This document shows positions 53,983 through 64,000 of a stretch of DNA of 64,000 bases, piece by piece. Positions within the stretch are counted from its first letter, which is position 1; each line of letters opens with the position of its first letter. Origin of the DNA: Nectonema munidae (lineage: Eukaryota > Nematomorpha > Nectonematoida > Nectonematidae); the NCBI GenBank assembly GCA_030549495.1, contig JAUIRK010000756.1:1-64000 (forward strand), written 5' to 3'. The notes under the pieces were generated by a model. It did no database searches, had not been told where the DNA came from, and saw only the letters and a program-made list of their open reading frames with translations. The position numbers and the translations under genes are program-made.

Positions 53983-56541
53983 CCTTTTTCATGCCACTCA
54001 TAAAATATAAGTACATTTTTTTTAATTTTATTTTATATAAAAAGGATAGAATTTTTTTCTAGAAATTAGTTTGATTTTATACGAGTGTTCCATGTGGGAA
54101 CACTATAAGGATTAGTGCAAAATGCAAAATAAAAAAAAGTTTATTTTTTATGATATAAATCAAAATACTTAGAGCCTTTATCAGCATGAAGACGAATTTG
54201 GCACTTAGAACACATTATACGTGTATTTTTTAAACAAACTTTACATCTTCCTTGGGTAGTAGAAACTTTAGTGTGATCGATGTCATCAAATCGTATATCT
54301 GGTGCTAAGTCTACTTTTTTTCCATTTTTATTTTTAGGATGTTTCGTATTTAGTAAGCATAAAGTAATGCTTCTTCTAAATTCTAAGTGAGACCATTTTT
54401 CTTTAGAGTGCAACTTGCAATAAAACAACCAAGCAGAAACTCTTGATACATTCAAAGAATGTACAAACAAAGGCCATTACCATTTTTTTCCACAAATCAT
54501 TGGCCTATATGAGGATGATCAAAAACGTCTACTCCTCCCATACCTAGATTATACATTTTAATTAATGGGAGTTTTTATAGTAACGCGTCCTTGTTTTTTA
54601 ATTCTTCAGAATGATGTACCAAGAGAACTGTGTTCCATAAAGTTGCTACCAATTAAAACTTCAGAATTATCATTCCATTTACAAAAATAAACATCGCCAT
54701 CACAACAATAATCAAATTCTCCACGTAATTTTTATTTTTGAGACATAGCTCGCATGCATCTGTTTTTTCTTACTGTTCCAATTGCTTTAGAGCATTTTGA
54801 GTTTTCAATTCCTTTAAAAGTTGATAACTTGTAAAAAAATTATCGAAGTAAAAGACATGGTTTTCTATATTAGATAAAACTTTTACTGTTATGGTCTTAT
54901 GCAAAACACGTATTCTTTCACATTCCCTCAACAACAATGTTAAAAGTCACTTTCTCTACAATGGCCTATGCAAATAATTAAATATTTACATAGGTTCCTA
55001 TTCTTTCAGTGGAACACTGTTTTATGCGAAAGGCTCTTCATTTCCATACCTATTTTACAAGATATGTCGATAGTATAAATAGGTGCAGATTTTCTTATAT
55101 ATCATCACTTCTTTCCTCCTTTCCTCAATAAATTGTTTTCTTTACCATTTTGCTCTGTAAAAACATAACATTTACCTTTTCAATCATTTCATTTACAACA
55201 GTTGCTCCAAGACCCCCTTTTCTTTTTTCATTGTTTTTTTTCGCAATATATTTTCAGAAAATATAGATAGCCGTCGGAACTGCAGAGACACCAAATCTTG
55301 TAACCAAATCGAACAGGCTTTCTTTTGATAAACATTTTTGAACTATGTCTTCCAAAATATGGTACCAAACTTTCGTCGATGCTCAAATTTGAGTGAAAAA
55401 TTCCAAATTGAAAGATTTATTTAAATCATCGAATAATGGTCTCACTTTAGACATTTTGTCATTCGGGTCTAAATTCCTGTTATCATTGAAGTGCAAATTT
55501 TGTTTTATTTTTAAATTTTTATTTCTACTCATTGTTTGAGATACTAATTGAACTCCCAAGTCTGGTTGATTAGACCAATAATCTTGCTCACTTGGAAGTA
55601 TATGATACCCAGATAGCAATACAATACCCAAAAAATTAAGAATATCTTGCTCGGTAAGCTGAAAAGAATAATCATTATTATCACGCATTGCAAATACTTT
55701 TGTTTGATAAGTTATATTTTCAACTATTTCTTTTATAAAAAACAGATTCCAAAGTTAAAAAGGAGTCTTGTCATGATATAAACAGCATAAATCGTTGACA
55801 TCTTCAGAAAAAGTATTCAATAAAGAACCCTGAAAACATTCTGTTTTTCCCATTTAACAGCTGGGAATTTAGATTTCTTTTTACTTGGTTTCGTGACTTC
55901 ATTATCGTATGAATCATCAGAAAAAACTTTCTTCCAAATTTGCGTTAATATTTTCAGATTCGCTATCACAATCTGAATTTGGAAGATCTGGTGGGAGTAC
56001 CACGATATCTTGAGTTTTATTAAAAAATCCAAGGTGATCAAAAGCATCATCAAGTAAAGGAAAAGAAGACATTTTAAAAGTATAAACTAAAGTACAAATT
56101 CTAAAATTAGAACAAAAAAAGTTTAAAATATAATAAAACTTAAAATTTAAAAATATTATAAATTTTTTTTTATTTGTATAAAGACTGCGAGTGTTCCCAT
56201 ATGGGAACATAAATTTTAAGTTTTAATTTTTAACAATTTTTTTTATATAAACGCAATATTCTTATATATATACATTATAAAAATATTTAAAAAAATTATA
56301 ATAGCTTTTTTTTGTTTAAAATTGAGGAACAAAGTAAGTGTACTTAGTAAGTAAAAAAATCAAAATTTGACCCATTCTTAGAAAAATAAAAAAATAAAAT
56401 TTAATAAATGAATTTTATTTTTATATTAGGAACTATCAATATATGAAAAAAAGTAAAAAAAAATTATTAAAGAATACAAACATGCTATTTTTTTCATTGT
56501 TTTAGATATCTTCCCACATGAGAACACTGGCATGAAAATGG
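53983..56541 (-). mobile_element. piggyBac transposon 2 with both ends
   Basis: Ends CCTTTTTCATGCCA and TGGCATGAAAATGG form a terminal inverted repeat. TTAA precedes the left end (53979-53982) and a decayed TAAC follows the right. Subterminal palindromes GTTCCATGTGGGAAC (about 54087) and GTTCCCATATGGGAAC (about 56193) lie inside, with a CTTCCCACATGAGAAC copy at about 56509. The transposase on the minus strand starts at 56072 (MSSFPLLDDAFDHLG). It continues through the DDE part (LTEQDILNFLGIVLLSGYHI then DYWSNQPDLG) and ends at 54141 with a Cys-rich finger (CKVCLKNTRIMCSKCQIRLH). Several frame changes and stops make it inactive. Confidence 0.9.
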
Positions 56542-56891
56542 TAACCTTATTTTCTATTTCAAAATAAATCATTGCTTTTTAATTATAATTCGGATTGAAA
56601 AAATGACAGTATACTTTTTTCGTAGAGTTGATTATAAAAATTCTTTAAATATATATTGAGAAGTAATAGCATCAATTTTTGTGTGTCTACTATAGGAAAC
56701 ATTTGAAAGATATTTTTATTAAATTAAAAAGATATAAAGTAGGAATTTATGTATCAATTCCTGGAAATTGCGCAAAATTAAAAATAAGAAAGAATAAAAA
56801 ATATAATAAAATTGATGTCATAAAAAGTTAGAAAGTAAAAATATAAAGAGCAAGACAACTTAGATGGAATGACTTGAAGGTAGGAAAAGAA

Positions 56892-57977
56892 CTAACTTAA
56901 CTTATATGCTTTAATTTCACCCTTTATAGCAAGGATTTCATAAGAGATGGATTTTTGATTCGGATTCTTATTATAAGCGGTTTCCAAGTCAAGAAGAGCA
57001 CTGTCATAGTCACCATTAGCGTGGTGTGACTTACCACGGATATAAAATGCACGAGCGTTCTGTGGATCCAAGTCGATGCACTCATTACAGTCTTCTATAC
57101 AGCTCGTATATAATTTTAACTTAAGCTTACACATTGCACTTTTTAGTAGGCACTGCGTCACTAAACCCAGCATCTCCATCGAAATATCTTCAGTGAATGA
57201 AGCAGAACCATAAAGCTGACCATTATTAAGGAATGAAAGATAACGCAGACTTTTGGAGTATTTACAAATCGCTATACTATATTTTCTGAGCTTAGCCAGA
57301 TAATTAGCACTGTTGAATATATCTTGAGCAATAGAAAACAACGTTTGACGTGATATCTTCGCTACACCCTCTTTTGTATTTTCGAAGTCTTCAGGAAAAT
57401 CAAAAAAATGATCGTAAGTGTCTTGATAGTGACTATCAATGTACTTACCCAATTCAAATTCTTTTAAAATACCACAGGACAGAATGGTGTACATGTTTTG
57501 CAGTGTCGTGTTTTTGATATTTTGAAAAGAAAAGAGCTTTTCAAGGCCACGAAGGACTGAGCCAATGACTATGAAATGCGGATCTAAATCATGACTAGGA
57601 TAAAGTGTTATGGCAAACTTACTTCGATCCAAGGGAGAAATGGAGAGTAGGCCGACTCTATCGTGGAAGCCTTCACAAAAATCGCTTGTTAAAGAAGAAG
57701 GCTGTGATGTAGAATAAACATTTTTATTACTTTGAGAAGAGAGGGCACACTGTGTTGAAAACATTAGGTATTTTAAATTAGAAGTATTGAAGCAAGTTGC
57801 AGTCGCTCCTTTCCAATGAGGCGTTTGGCATAGGATGACAAAGTTATTGGAGAGTGATATGGTATGGGGTCCTGTTCTAACTTGACGCAATGAGGATGTG
57901 TACATCCTAAGAATAACTTTGCTAGCCTCAGTTTCCTTCTCATGTGTGCCTATGTCAAAATAAATATACTTTGACAT
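56892..57977 (-). CDS. Cyclophilin-40 (PPID)-like protein, intronless and divergent
   Basis: A 361-residue frame. Residues 1-175 are a strongly diverged cyclophilin fold: it starts YIYFDIGTHEKE (typical YFDVxIGGE), and keeps HDRVGLLSISPLDRSKFAIT (typical HDRPGLLSMANxGxxSQFFIT) and FIVIGSVLRGLEKL. Residues around the usual active site (the Arg of FHRII and Gln of MIQGG) are not conserved, so isomerase activity is doubtful. Residues 213-361 are three TPR-like repeats as in Cyp40, with KYSIAICKYSKSLRYL, CIEDCNECIDLDPQNARAFY and DYDSALLDLETAY. Cyp40 binds the Hsp90 C-terminus through these repeats. No intron and no stop. It is probably a diverged paralogue or retrocopy that kept its TPR part. The start is the first ATG, at 57977, directly before the fold. 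Confidence 0.82.
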   Translation of the reverse strand: MSKYIYFDIGTHEKETEASKVILRMYTSSLRQVRTGPHTISLSNNFVILCQTPHWKGATATCFNTSNLKYLMFSTQCALSSQSNKNVYSTSQPSSLTSDFCEGFHDRVGLLSISPLDRSKFAITLYPSHDLDPHFIVIGSVLRGLEKLFSFQNIKNTTLQNMYTILSCGILKEFELGKYIDSHYQDTYDHFFDFPEDFENTKEGVAKISRQTLFSIAQDIFNSANYLAKLRKYSIAICKYSKSLRYLSFLNNGQLYGSASFTEDISMEMLGLVTQCLLKSAMCKLKLKLYTSCIEDCNECIDLDPQNARAFYIRGKSHHANGDYDSALLDLETAYNKNPNQKSISYEILAIKGEIKAYKLS

Positions 57978-59207
57978 AATTATTCACACATAATGGCATG
58001 GGGAAGAAAAATTCCTTTTTGATATCATTACTGAAAAAATAGCATGAATGCAGATTTTCCAAGCTTTTTAGTATAAATTCTGCAAACAAAGAAACTTTTA
58101 ATTTAGGATAAACACATTTTCATAAAACATTGTTAAAATATAGCAAGCAAATTATTTGTAATACAATGATAGCATTGTTTAACCAAAGTAGCCGTATAAA
58201 TTAAAAAAAATCTAAAAAAAAATTTCAGAAAACTCAGGAGAGGGGAATGAAATAAAAGAATCAAAAAGAGTGCGAAATATTGAAAATCTATTATATACTT
58301 TTGTTTTCTAGATATTATATACGTAGTATAGCTACAATGATTTTTTAATGATTAAAAAAATTGAAGGAACTGGAGCCCGAGACTAAAATATTTCTGCTCC
58401 GGAGAGGGAGCTAGACCATTTTTTTCTGGCTCTGAAACGCTGATTTTAATCCTATTAACATTTTACTAACCATAAATCGTGCGTGAAAATGTGTGAATTG
58501 ATACCATGTATGATCTCTATTATTGTATTCACGACTGACTCGACTATAAGGCTATGAAACAAATTGAGGCTGTTTTTAAATGAAAAAAACCTCGACTTAT
58601 ATTCAAATATATACAGTAATTTCTTTGTTCGCTTCTTTGAACTCGGTTAAACAAAATTTCAAGCCACCGAGTCGACAAATAATGAAATATTTTGTTTCTA
58701 TTTTCAAATAAAGCTTTGAGATATACTCCAGTATCTTTTTATTTCAACTTTTTTTGAATTTTTTTGAGTTCAGTTTCTTCAAAGACACTTTCTTCAAATT
58801 AATTTATGAAACAAAACTTGCCTCAACCATATAGAAGATAAAAGTCAATTAAAGATTTAACAGGTGCAATTAATGTTGAGCTTATCAAAATTTGTTCATT
58901 AAAACCTCCCATCGAATATATTCTCCCATTGATCATTTTAGTTTTAAGTTTTCATAAGGTTTCTTTTTTTTATCAAACTTTATATAGTTTAAAACATTTT
59001 TACAGGATTTAAAATTTCTTTAATCATAAAAATCGATATCCTTTGTTTAACAAAAACAGTCATTGCTATACAAAATATTATGTATCTTCGTTATTAGAAT
59101 CTTTACTTGTTTTAATTAGTAGCATTCTGATTCTTTTTAACTTATCTTTGCTTAATGGAGTTTTTAACTAAATTAGGATAGAAGTTGAAGTATTCATTTG
59201 TGAAATA
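57978..59207. other. Intergenic, nothing recognised
   Basis: AT-rich. A purine-rich run near 58368-58411 (GGAGCCCGAG and GCTCCGGAGAGGGAGC) contains a small inverted repeat. No coding signal. Confidence 0.45.
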
Positions 59208-61535
59208 CAGTGGAACCTTGATATAAAGGACATTCACGGTCCCATAACAATTGTCCCTTATATCAAGGTTGTCCCTAGTATGAAGGTAACTAGTATCCGT
59301 AGTATAAAGAGTAGAAAAACAGAAAAATTTTCAATTGATAAACTTGTCTATTAATAATTAAAGTAAAATTTTTATTTAATTGGTTTTTCTTTTCAAAAAA
59401 GTTCAGTATAGAAGTTTGCTTTTGGAACTTCCCATTTCTTGCTATTTGTTCCGAGCTTATTTTAACTTTAGAAAGCGAATTGAAGACTTCTCCAATGTCT
59501 TTTTGAAGGGAAAAGATTGAAGATCTGAAACTGCCTTTAAAGCCATATTGATGTTTTTATTGGAGATTCAGATACTTCAGAATTCTCCATTTCTTCTTCA
59601 AGCGGAATAGCATCCGAACTTCGGGCCTCTTTGTCCAATCTCTCTTCGAAGGCAATGTTAAATGTTTCACAAGCTTGAACATTCTCATCTATTGAAATGA
59701 ATTCATCCACCGACATAGGAAATACAGCTTTCTTGCAGTTTCAACAATAAGATTATTAAGCAAAATATTATCTGTTTCTTCTTAAATGTCATTCTCCAAG
59801 GTATCGTCACTGAAAGACGGCATCGTAAATTCGCATTTTATGAAGCATTTTTCAACAGTAGATGCCTTAATCTGACGAACAACTTGACTTATCCCCATTA
59901 TTGCTTGTAGAGGAGTCACTATTTCTTTGATGGAATCATTCTCAATAGAGCAAAGAACAGAGCGTAACAGAAGTTTTTTTATAATTGCTTTTGAAGTTTG
60001 CTATAATGCCATTATCAAGAGGTACATGAGCAATTTCGCCAGTCATATTTGTAAGCAATGCGACAGTCAAACACTCTTTGTTTCGTTTACCTCCAGTGCA
60101 TTTTCCCCACGAACAGATAACGTACGACTTCGTAAAGATCGGAAAAAAGCCGTCGCGTCATGTTATATATTTTTTTAGGTGAGTAATCTTGAATAATTTC
60201 AGGTACCTTTCTTTCCATTGCTTTACGTCTTCTAAAAACCAATACATCTATGGTTGGTAAATGTTCTCATCATTAAACCTGTATACTAAAAAAACACTTA
60301 GTTTTTTAACCATCTCCCTCCGAATTAATTTCATGAGAATTTTTCATGGTACCCAATATTTTTTTACAAATTAATAAAATAATTTTAAATTAAAATTTTG
60401 ATTAAGACTTGTTTATATGAAGATAAGATAATAGGAATTTTAGTTACTTATCGGGATATGAAGTATGAAATATGAAAAAAGTTTATTATGCAAAATAAAA
60501 TAAAATGGAGCTAAAGCAACGATGAGTATTAGATTCTAAAAGCCTTAGAAAATTTTTATCAGACGTTACTTGTCTAAACTTCATTAGTTTATACTTAATG
60601 GTTAATGTATAAAAAAATCTCAAAATTCAATAAATCTTTTTCAACTAAATTTTTCAATAAAAAGAGACATAGTAGTTTAAAATATAGTGTTTTAAAGATT
60701 CCATAAAAAGGGATATGCTAAAAACATTTCATTATATACTGATTAAAAAGACTTGAAGTTAGAAAGTATACCGTCTCTAACGCCTCCTGTTTCACCAGAT
60801 ATCATGGCAAATGTAGATTGCGAAAAACTTTAAAATTATGAAGCCAACCATTTGAAGCTTTGAATGACGTAACATTTTTAGCTTCTGCAATTTTTCGCCC
60901 TTGCTCTTGCAACAGAGATCCGGTTATGGGTACATTGATGTTTCTACAATGACAGTACCAACACCATAGTTCTTCTATTTCTTGAAATGGTCGTGGGTAT
61001 GCCCTTTTTCGATTATAATTAACATTGTTGAAGTTTTAAGCTTCAATTTCATTAAAAGACTTGATTACTCAGAGTTTTTTTTCCAAAGGCAATTCATTTC
61101 GTTTTCTTTTTATATGAGGCATTGTGAATAGTGAACATAAAAAAAATAGCTAGTTTTTATAAGAAAAAATAGAAGCGGTGATGTTCATTTTATTCGATAT
61201 AGAATTCTAAAAAGTGATATAGAAACAGCAATTTATAACAAAGCAGCAATCTAAATAAAGAGACAAATGAGACTGAAATCTTTGCAAAAATTATCTTGCA
61301 ATAGTACAGTATAAACTTGTTTATCAATCTTTTGATACAAGCAGCTTTTAAATGGAAAAGTTGTCCTTAATAGCAATGTTTTTGTCAATAATAAAGTATA
61401 AAAGTGTCCTTAATTCGGAATATTAAGGTTGTCCCTAATATTGAGGGGTATTTACATATAAAAACCATTATATAAAAAACGGTCCTCAATGAAATGTCCT
61501 TAATATTGAGGTGTCCCTAAGCCAAGGTTTTACTG
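59208..61535 (-). mobile_element. Tigger (pogo-type) DNA transposon, copy 2
   Basis: 2328 bp with termini CAGTGGAACCTTG and CCAAGGTTTTACTG, flanked by TA on both sides. It is the same family as 14672-17227, colinear with it over most of the length. Relative to copy 1 it lacks about 270 bp of the DDE region (joined at about 60019) and has about 170 bp of extra sequence near 60360-60570. CENP-B HTH sequence is recognisable near 60760-60950 on the minus strand. It is not able to encode a transposase. Confidence 0.88.
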
Positions 61536-62913
61536 TATATATACTTCATTTAATAATATTTTGGTTTGAGGTATTGACTCTATATAAATTTTATAAACTT
61601 GTAGAAATTTTGTTAATCCGATAATTCACAATCCGACAAGAATATATGTGAAACTTTGTTTTTATATGTACAAATGAGTTTATTATAGATTAAAAATTTG
61701 ACAAAAAAATAATAATTCTTTAAGATCTGTAAAGCAGAATATGCTATTTTCTGAGTAAATTCTAGCAGGTATTTAAAAAACAGTATAAGATTAGAACTTG
61801 GGCACTACTAGAGTGTACTTTGTTATGGCTATGCTGAACATATGTGTAATTTTATAACAAATTACTCAATGTGATATGCTTTTTCTAGTAGAAAATCTTT
61901 AGAAAATACCTCATTTATAGGGCTAATTTAATCTGACTGTTTCTTTTTTATTCGAATACTTTTTCTTTCGCATGATTAAAAAAAAAGTTACATCTCAAAC
62001 ACCTTCCACTAGATCGCTATATTAGCACATGCAAGAACGTTACCTTAATAACTCAAATGACTAAATAATTAATAAGAGTACACTTTTTTATATTATTTTA
62101 AAAACAATAAAAAAACTAAATATATAATATAAGTATTTATAAAAAAGAATACTTTGACTAATGTTTCTGTAAGTATCAAATAGATATATTAATGAAATTT
62201 TAATGTTTATTCGAAAAAAAAATTTTAATACCCAAATCATACAGAAAACATTATTTCATATATTTAAGAATATTAAATGAAATTAAAAAAAGTAAATGTT
62301 TACTAGAACCAGAAAAAGAGATTAAAAAGTTCAGGGTCCATCTAAAACCTAACTAAACCAAATATAATACATTACCAAGCAATAAAAGAATATAAAATAA
62401 AACTTAACTAACTTATAAATCTTGAGTCTCTTATTGAGAAAGAATATAAGTGAGTTATATTATCCAGAAAATAATTTTTTTATAGTAGAAAAATACAAAA
62501 GTTTTGTTTTTTCCTTCATTTTTAATGTAACGATGATCAAATTAATGTCTATCCTAAAAATAAATAAAACATAAAAAACCACAAGATATTTTTCTTTGCC
62601 AAAAACAATAAACTCAAAAATAACAAGTTTATTTCAACATTAGGTGGGATTGACATTTTAAGATATAATTTATAATAGCTCTCACGGCACGATCACTCTA
62701 GCGATATATTTTTGTTTAACATAAATTCATACTAGCGTCACAGCATCACCATATTAAAATATACTAGTTTTTAATCAGATCTGCGTCTCAGTGCACCACC
62801 ACTAAATATATACAGTTGTCAATAAATTTTAAATCAAATAATGTAGTACATAACAAAAGTTAAAAAAAAAGGGTCTAAAAAAGGGGTTCATGGAAATTCT
62901 ACTTCAAACTACT
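61536..62913. other. Intergenic, nothing recognised
   Basis: Very AT-rich with no coding signal or recognised repeat. Confidence 0.5.
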
Positions 62914-63239
62914 CAGTGCCCGCGCTACCTATATAATTTTGGGGCACGTGCCCCCCCCCCCTGTATTAATCTTTGCCACCCCTAAAATTTTTGGTTTTGC
63001 CCCATGCACTTTTTAAAGGAAAAATAAATAAGCAAAAATTGTACATAATAATCTTATATAAATGCTGGTGTATGTGTATGTATAATATGAGATTTCTATA
63101 GGTTTTTATACAGAAGTACTTCATGCTTTTCAGCAAAGTAATATAGGATATAAAGTAATATAGGAAATAAATTTTTTGCAAATGTGTTTCTTTTCACCAT
63201 TTCAGCCCCCCTTGAAATTTAGCTTTAGCGCGGGCACTC
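62914..63239. mobile_element. hAT MITE with perfect 8-bp target duplication
   Basis: 326 bp, with ends CAGTGCCCGCGCTA and TAGCGCGGGCACTC forming a 14-bp terminal inverted repeat with one difference at the outermost base. It is flanked on both sides by AAACTACT (62906-62913 and 63240-63247), the 8-bp duplication expected of hAT elements. The interior is non-coding and contains poly-C. The intact duplication suggests a fairly recent insertion. Confidence 0.9.
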
Positions 63240-63462
63240 AAACTACTTATGCTAAATCTCCTTTAATATAATTCTATTTTCCAAATCAATATAAATATAT
63301 ATATTTAGAGCTTTTTTAAATAAATATTTTTTTCCCTTTTTTAAAGTTTCATATTTTGAATGGTTGGTTTGAGATATCAAAGCACTTTCAGCCGTAAGGC
63401 TATATGCTCGCATTATGCTTAAGATGGTTAATCACAGTTTTTGTGAATTTGTTTTTAGAATT

Positions 63463-63536
63463 GGGAGCCTTGGGGATCGAACCCCTGGCCTTCAACTGTT
63501 AAGCTGAGAGGTACACCCTAACAACCATTGAGGCTC
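63463..63536 (-). pseudogene. tRNA-like sequence, probably a tRNA-derived repeat
   Basis: 74 nt with near-complete acceptor pairing (GAGCCTC with AGGCTC), an A-box-like TGGTTGTTAGGG and a B box GGTTCGATCCC. The anticodon stem (TCAGC/GTTGA) closes a 6-base loop TTAACA instead of 7, and the T stem is imperfect. It is therefore unlikely to be a working tRNA. If it were, the anticodon would read AAC (Val) or TAA (Leu), which I cannot decide. Confidence 0.55.
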
Positions 63537-63764
63537 TTCATATTTTGAATGTTTATATATGCTTTTTATTAGTTACAATATTTTTGAAAAATTTATATTT
63601 TAATTGGAAAAAATTTTTATTCACATTTTATGTATAAATATAAATATTATTTTGGTTAGCAAGTAAGTAGTTATTTTTTATATATTGAATTGTGTTTACA
63701 ACTATTAACAATAAAGATTATAAATTTCATAAAAATTATCAACTTATAAAATAATATTTTATGG

Positions 63765-64000
63765 TTGTGCTATAAAAAGCTGTGTTCTCGTATTTATACG
63801 AAAAAAATAAGCAATTTTTTAGCAGAAGCCTTCAAAATTACAATTCACTTGGCGAGATGCCATCCTGCGTATGCAAGCAAGGAAAAGATTTTCTTCAAGA
63901 GGAAAGCTGATGACATGAAGAGACAAAAACTTGATGCGACTGGTAGCTTTCAAGAGAAGAGAGGGAACATAGTTGAAGCATCATACTGAGTGGCTTACTT
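63765..64000 (+). mobile_element. hAT transposase fragment running off the window
   Basis: The plus strand reads ARCHPAYASKEKIFFKRKAD then DMKRQKLDATGSFQEK and GNIVEASY, the region just after the BED finger in SCAND3/ZBED5-type hAT transposases (KHPAYASK, FFxRKxDxLKRQ). A stop follows GNIVEASY and the sequence ends shortly after. The upstream BED finger is only partly recognisable. Confidence 0.65.

Noticed and set aside
59927-60178. Plus-strand 83-codon frame in the second Tigger
   Set aside because: It is antisense to the Tigger transposase and arises from the junction of its internal deletion.
63463-63536. Functional tRNA gene
   Set aside because: Anticodon loop of six bases and mispaired T stem; more likely a tRNA-derived repeat.
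1-64000. LTR retroelements, Polintons or other virus-like elements
   Set aside because: I looked for protease, integrase, reverse-transcriptase, capsid and long terminal repeat signals on both strands and recognised none beyond the LINE fragment.

Overview
The window is the end of an AT-rich animal chromosome. It opens with about 100 bp of C-rich telomere repeat (CCCTAA units, i.e. TTAGGG telomeres) and continues into DNA packed with decayed DNA transposons. Spliced genes with GT-AG introns, the transposon families (hAT, Tigger/pogo, piggyBac), tRNA-derived SINE-like pieces and a LINE fragment all say metazoan. I cannot name the species. TTAGGG telomeres argue against a typical insect, whose unit is TTAGG; an AT-rich cnidarian or an unusual arthropod would both fit.

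Three host genes are supported. (1) 4483-5883, plus strand: an intronless ULK3-type kinase with a C-terminal MIT-like region. (2) 20221-49068, minus strand: DNA ligase IV (LIG4), which I assembled from 15 exons by protein similarity, splice signals and phase. The exons sum to 2481 nt (826 residues plus stop) with every phase matching. All ligase motifs and BRCT1 are present, but most of BRCT2 is missing. (3) 56892-57977, minus strand: an intronless, divergent cyclophilin-40 (PPID)-like protein with a degraded cyclophilin domain and C-terminal TPRs. A fourth possible exon (10614-10864, plus) is open but unrecognised.

Layout: 1-4.4 kb telomere, subtelomeric SINE-like DNA, a piggyBac remnant and a small piggyBac-like MITE; 4.5-5.9 kb ULK3-like gene; 6-11.7 kb mostly featureless, with a tandem repeat and a hammerhead-ribozyme-like motif; 11.7-17.2 kb two hAT remnants and a nearly full-length Tigger; 17.2-20.2 kb intergenic with a second block of the same tandem repeat; 20.2-49.1 kb LIG4, whose introns hold at least seven mobile-element insertions; 49-52 kb unrecognised; 52-56.5 kb a hAT remnant and a piggyBac with both ends; 56.9-58 kb Cyp40-like gene; 59.2-61.5 kb a second copy of the Tigger; 62.9-63.2 kb a hAT MITE with a perfect target duplication; 63.8 kb to the end a hAT remnant running off the window.

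The genes do not form an operon or an obvious pathway. LIG4 seals double-strand breaks in non-homologous end joining; the other two are a kinase and a chaperone-type protein. I saw no LTR element, Polinton, CRISPR array or bacterial-style defence system. The items most worth a second look are the LIG4 lacking most of BRCT2, a transposon 27 bp from the splice site of its catalytic exon, the ribozyme-like motif, and the palindromes shared by piggyBac-type elements.
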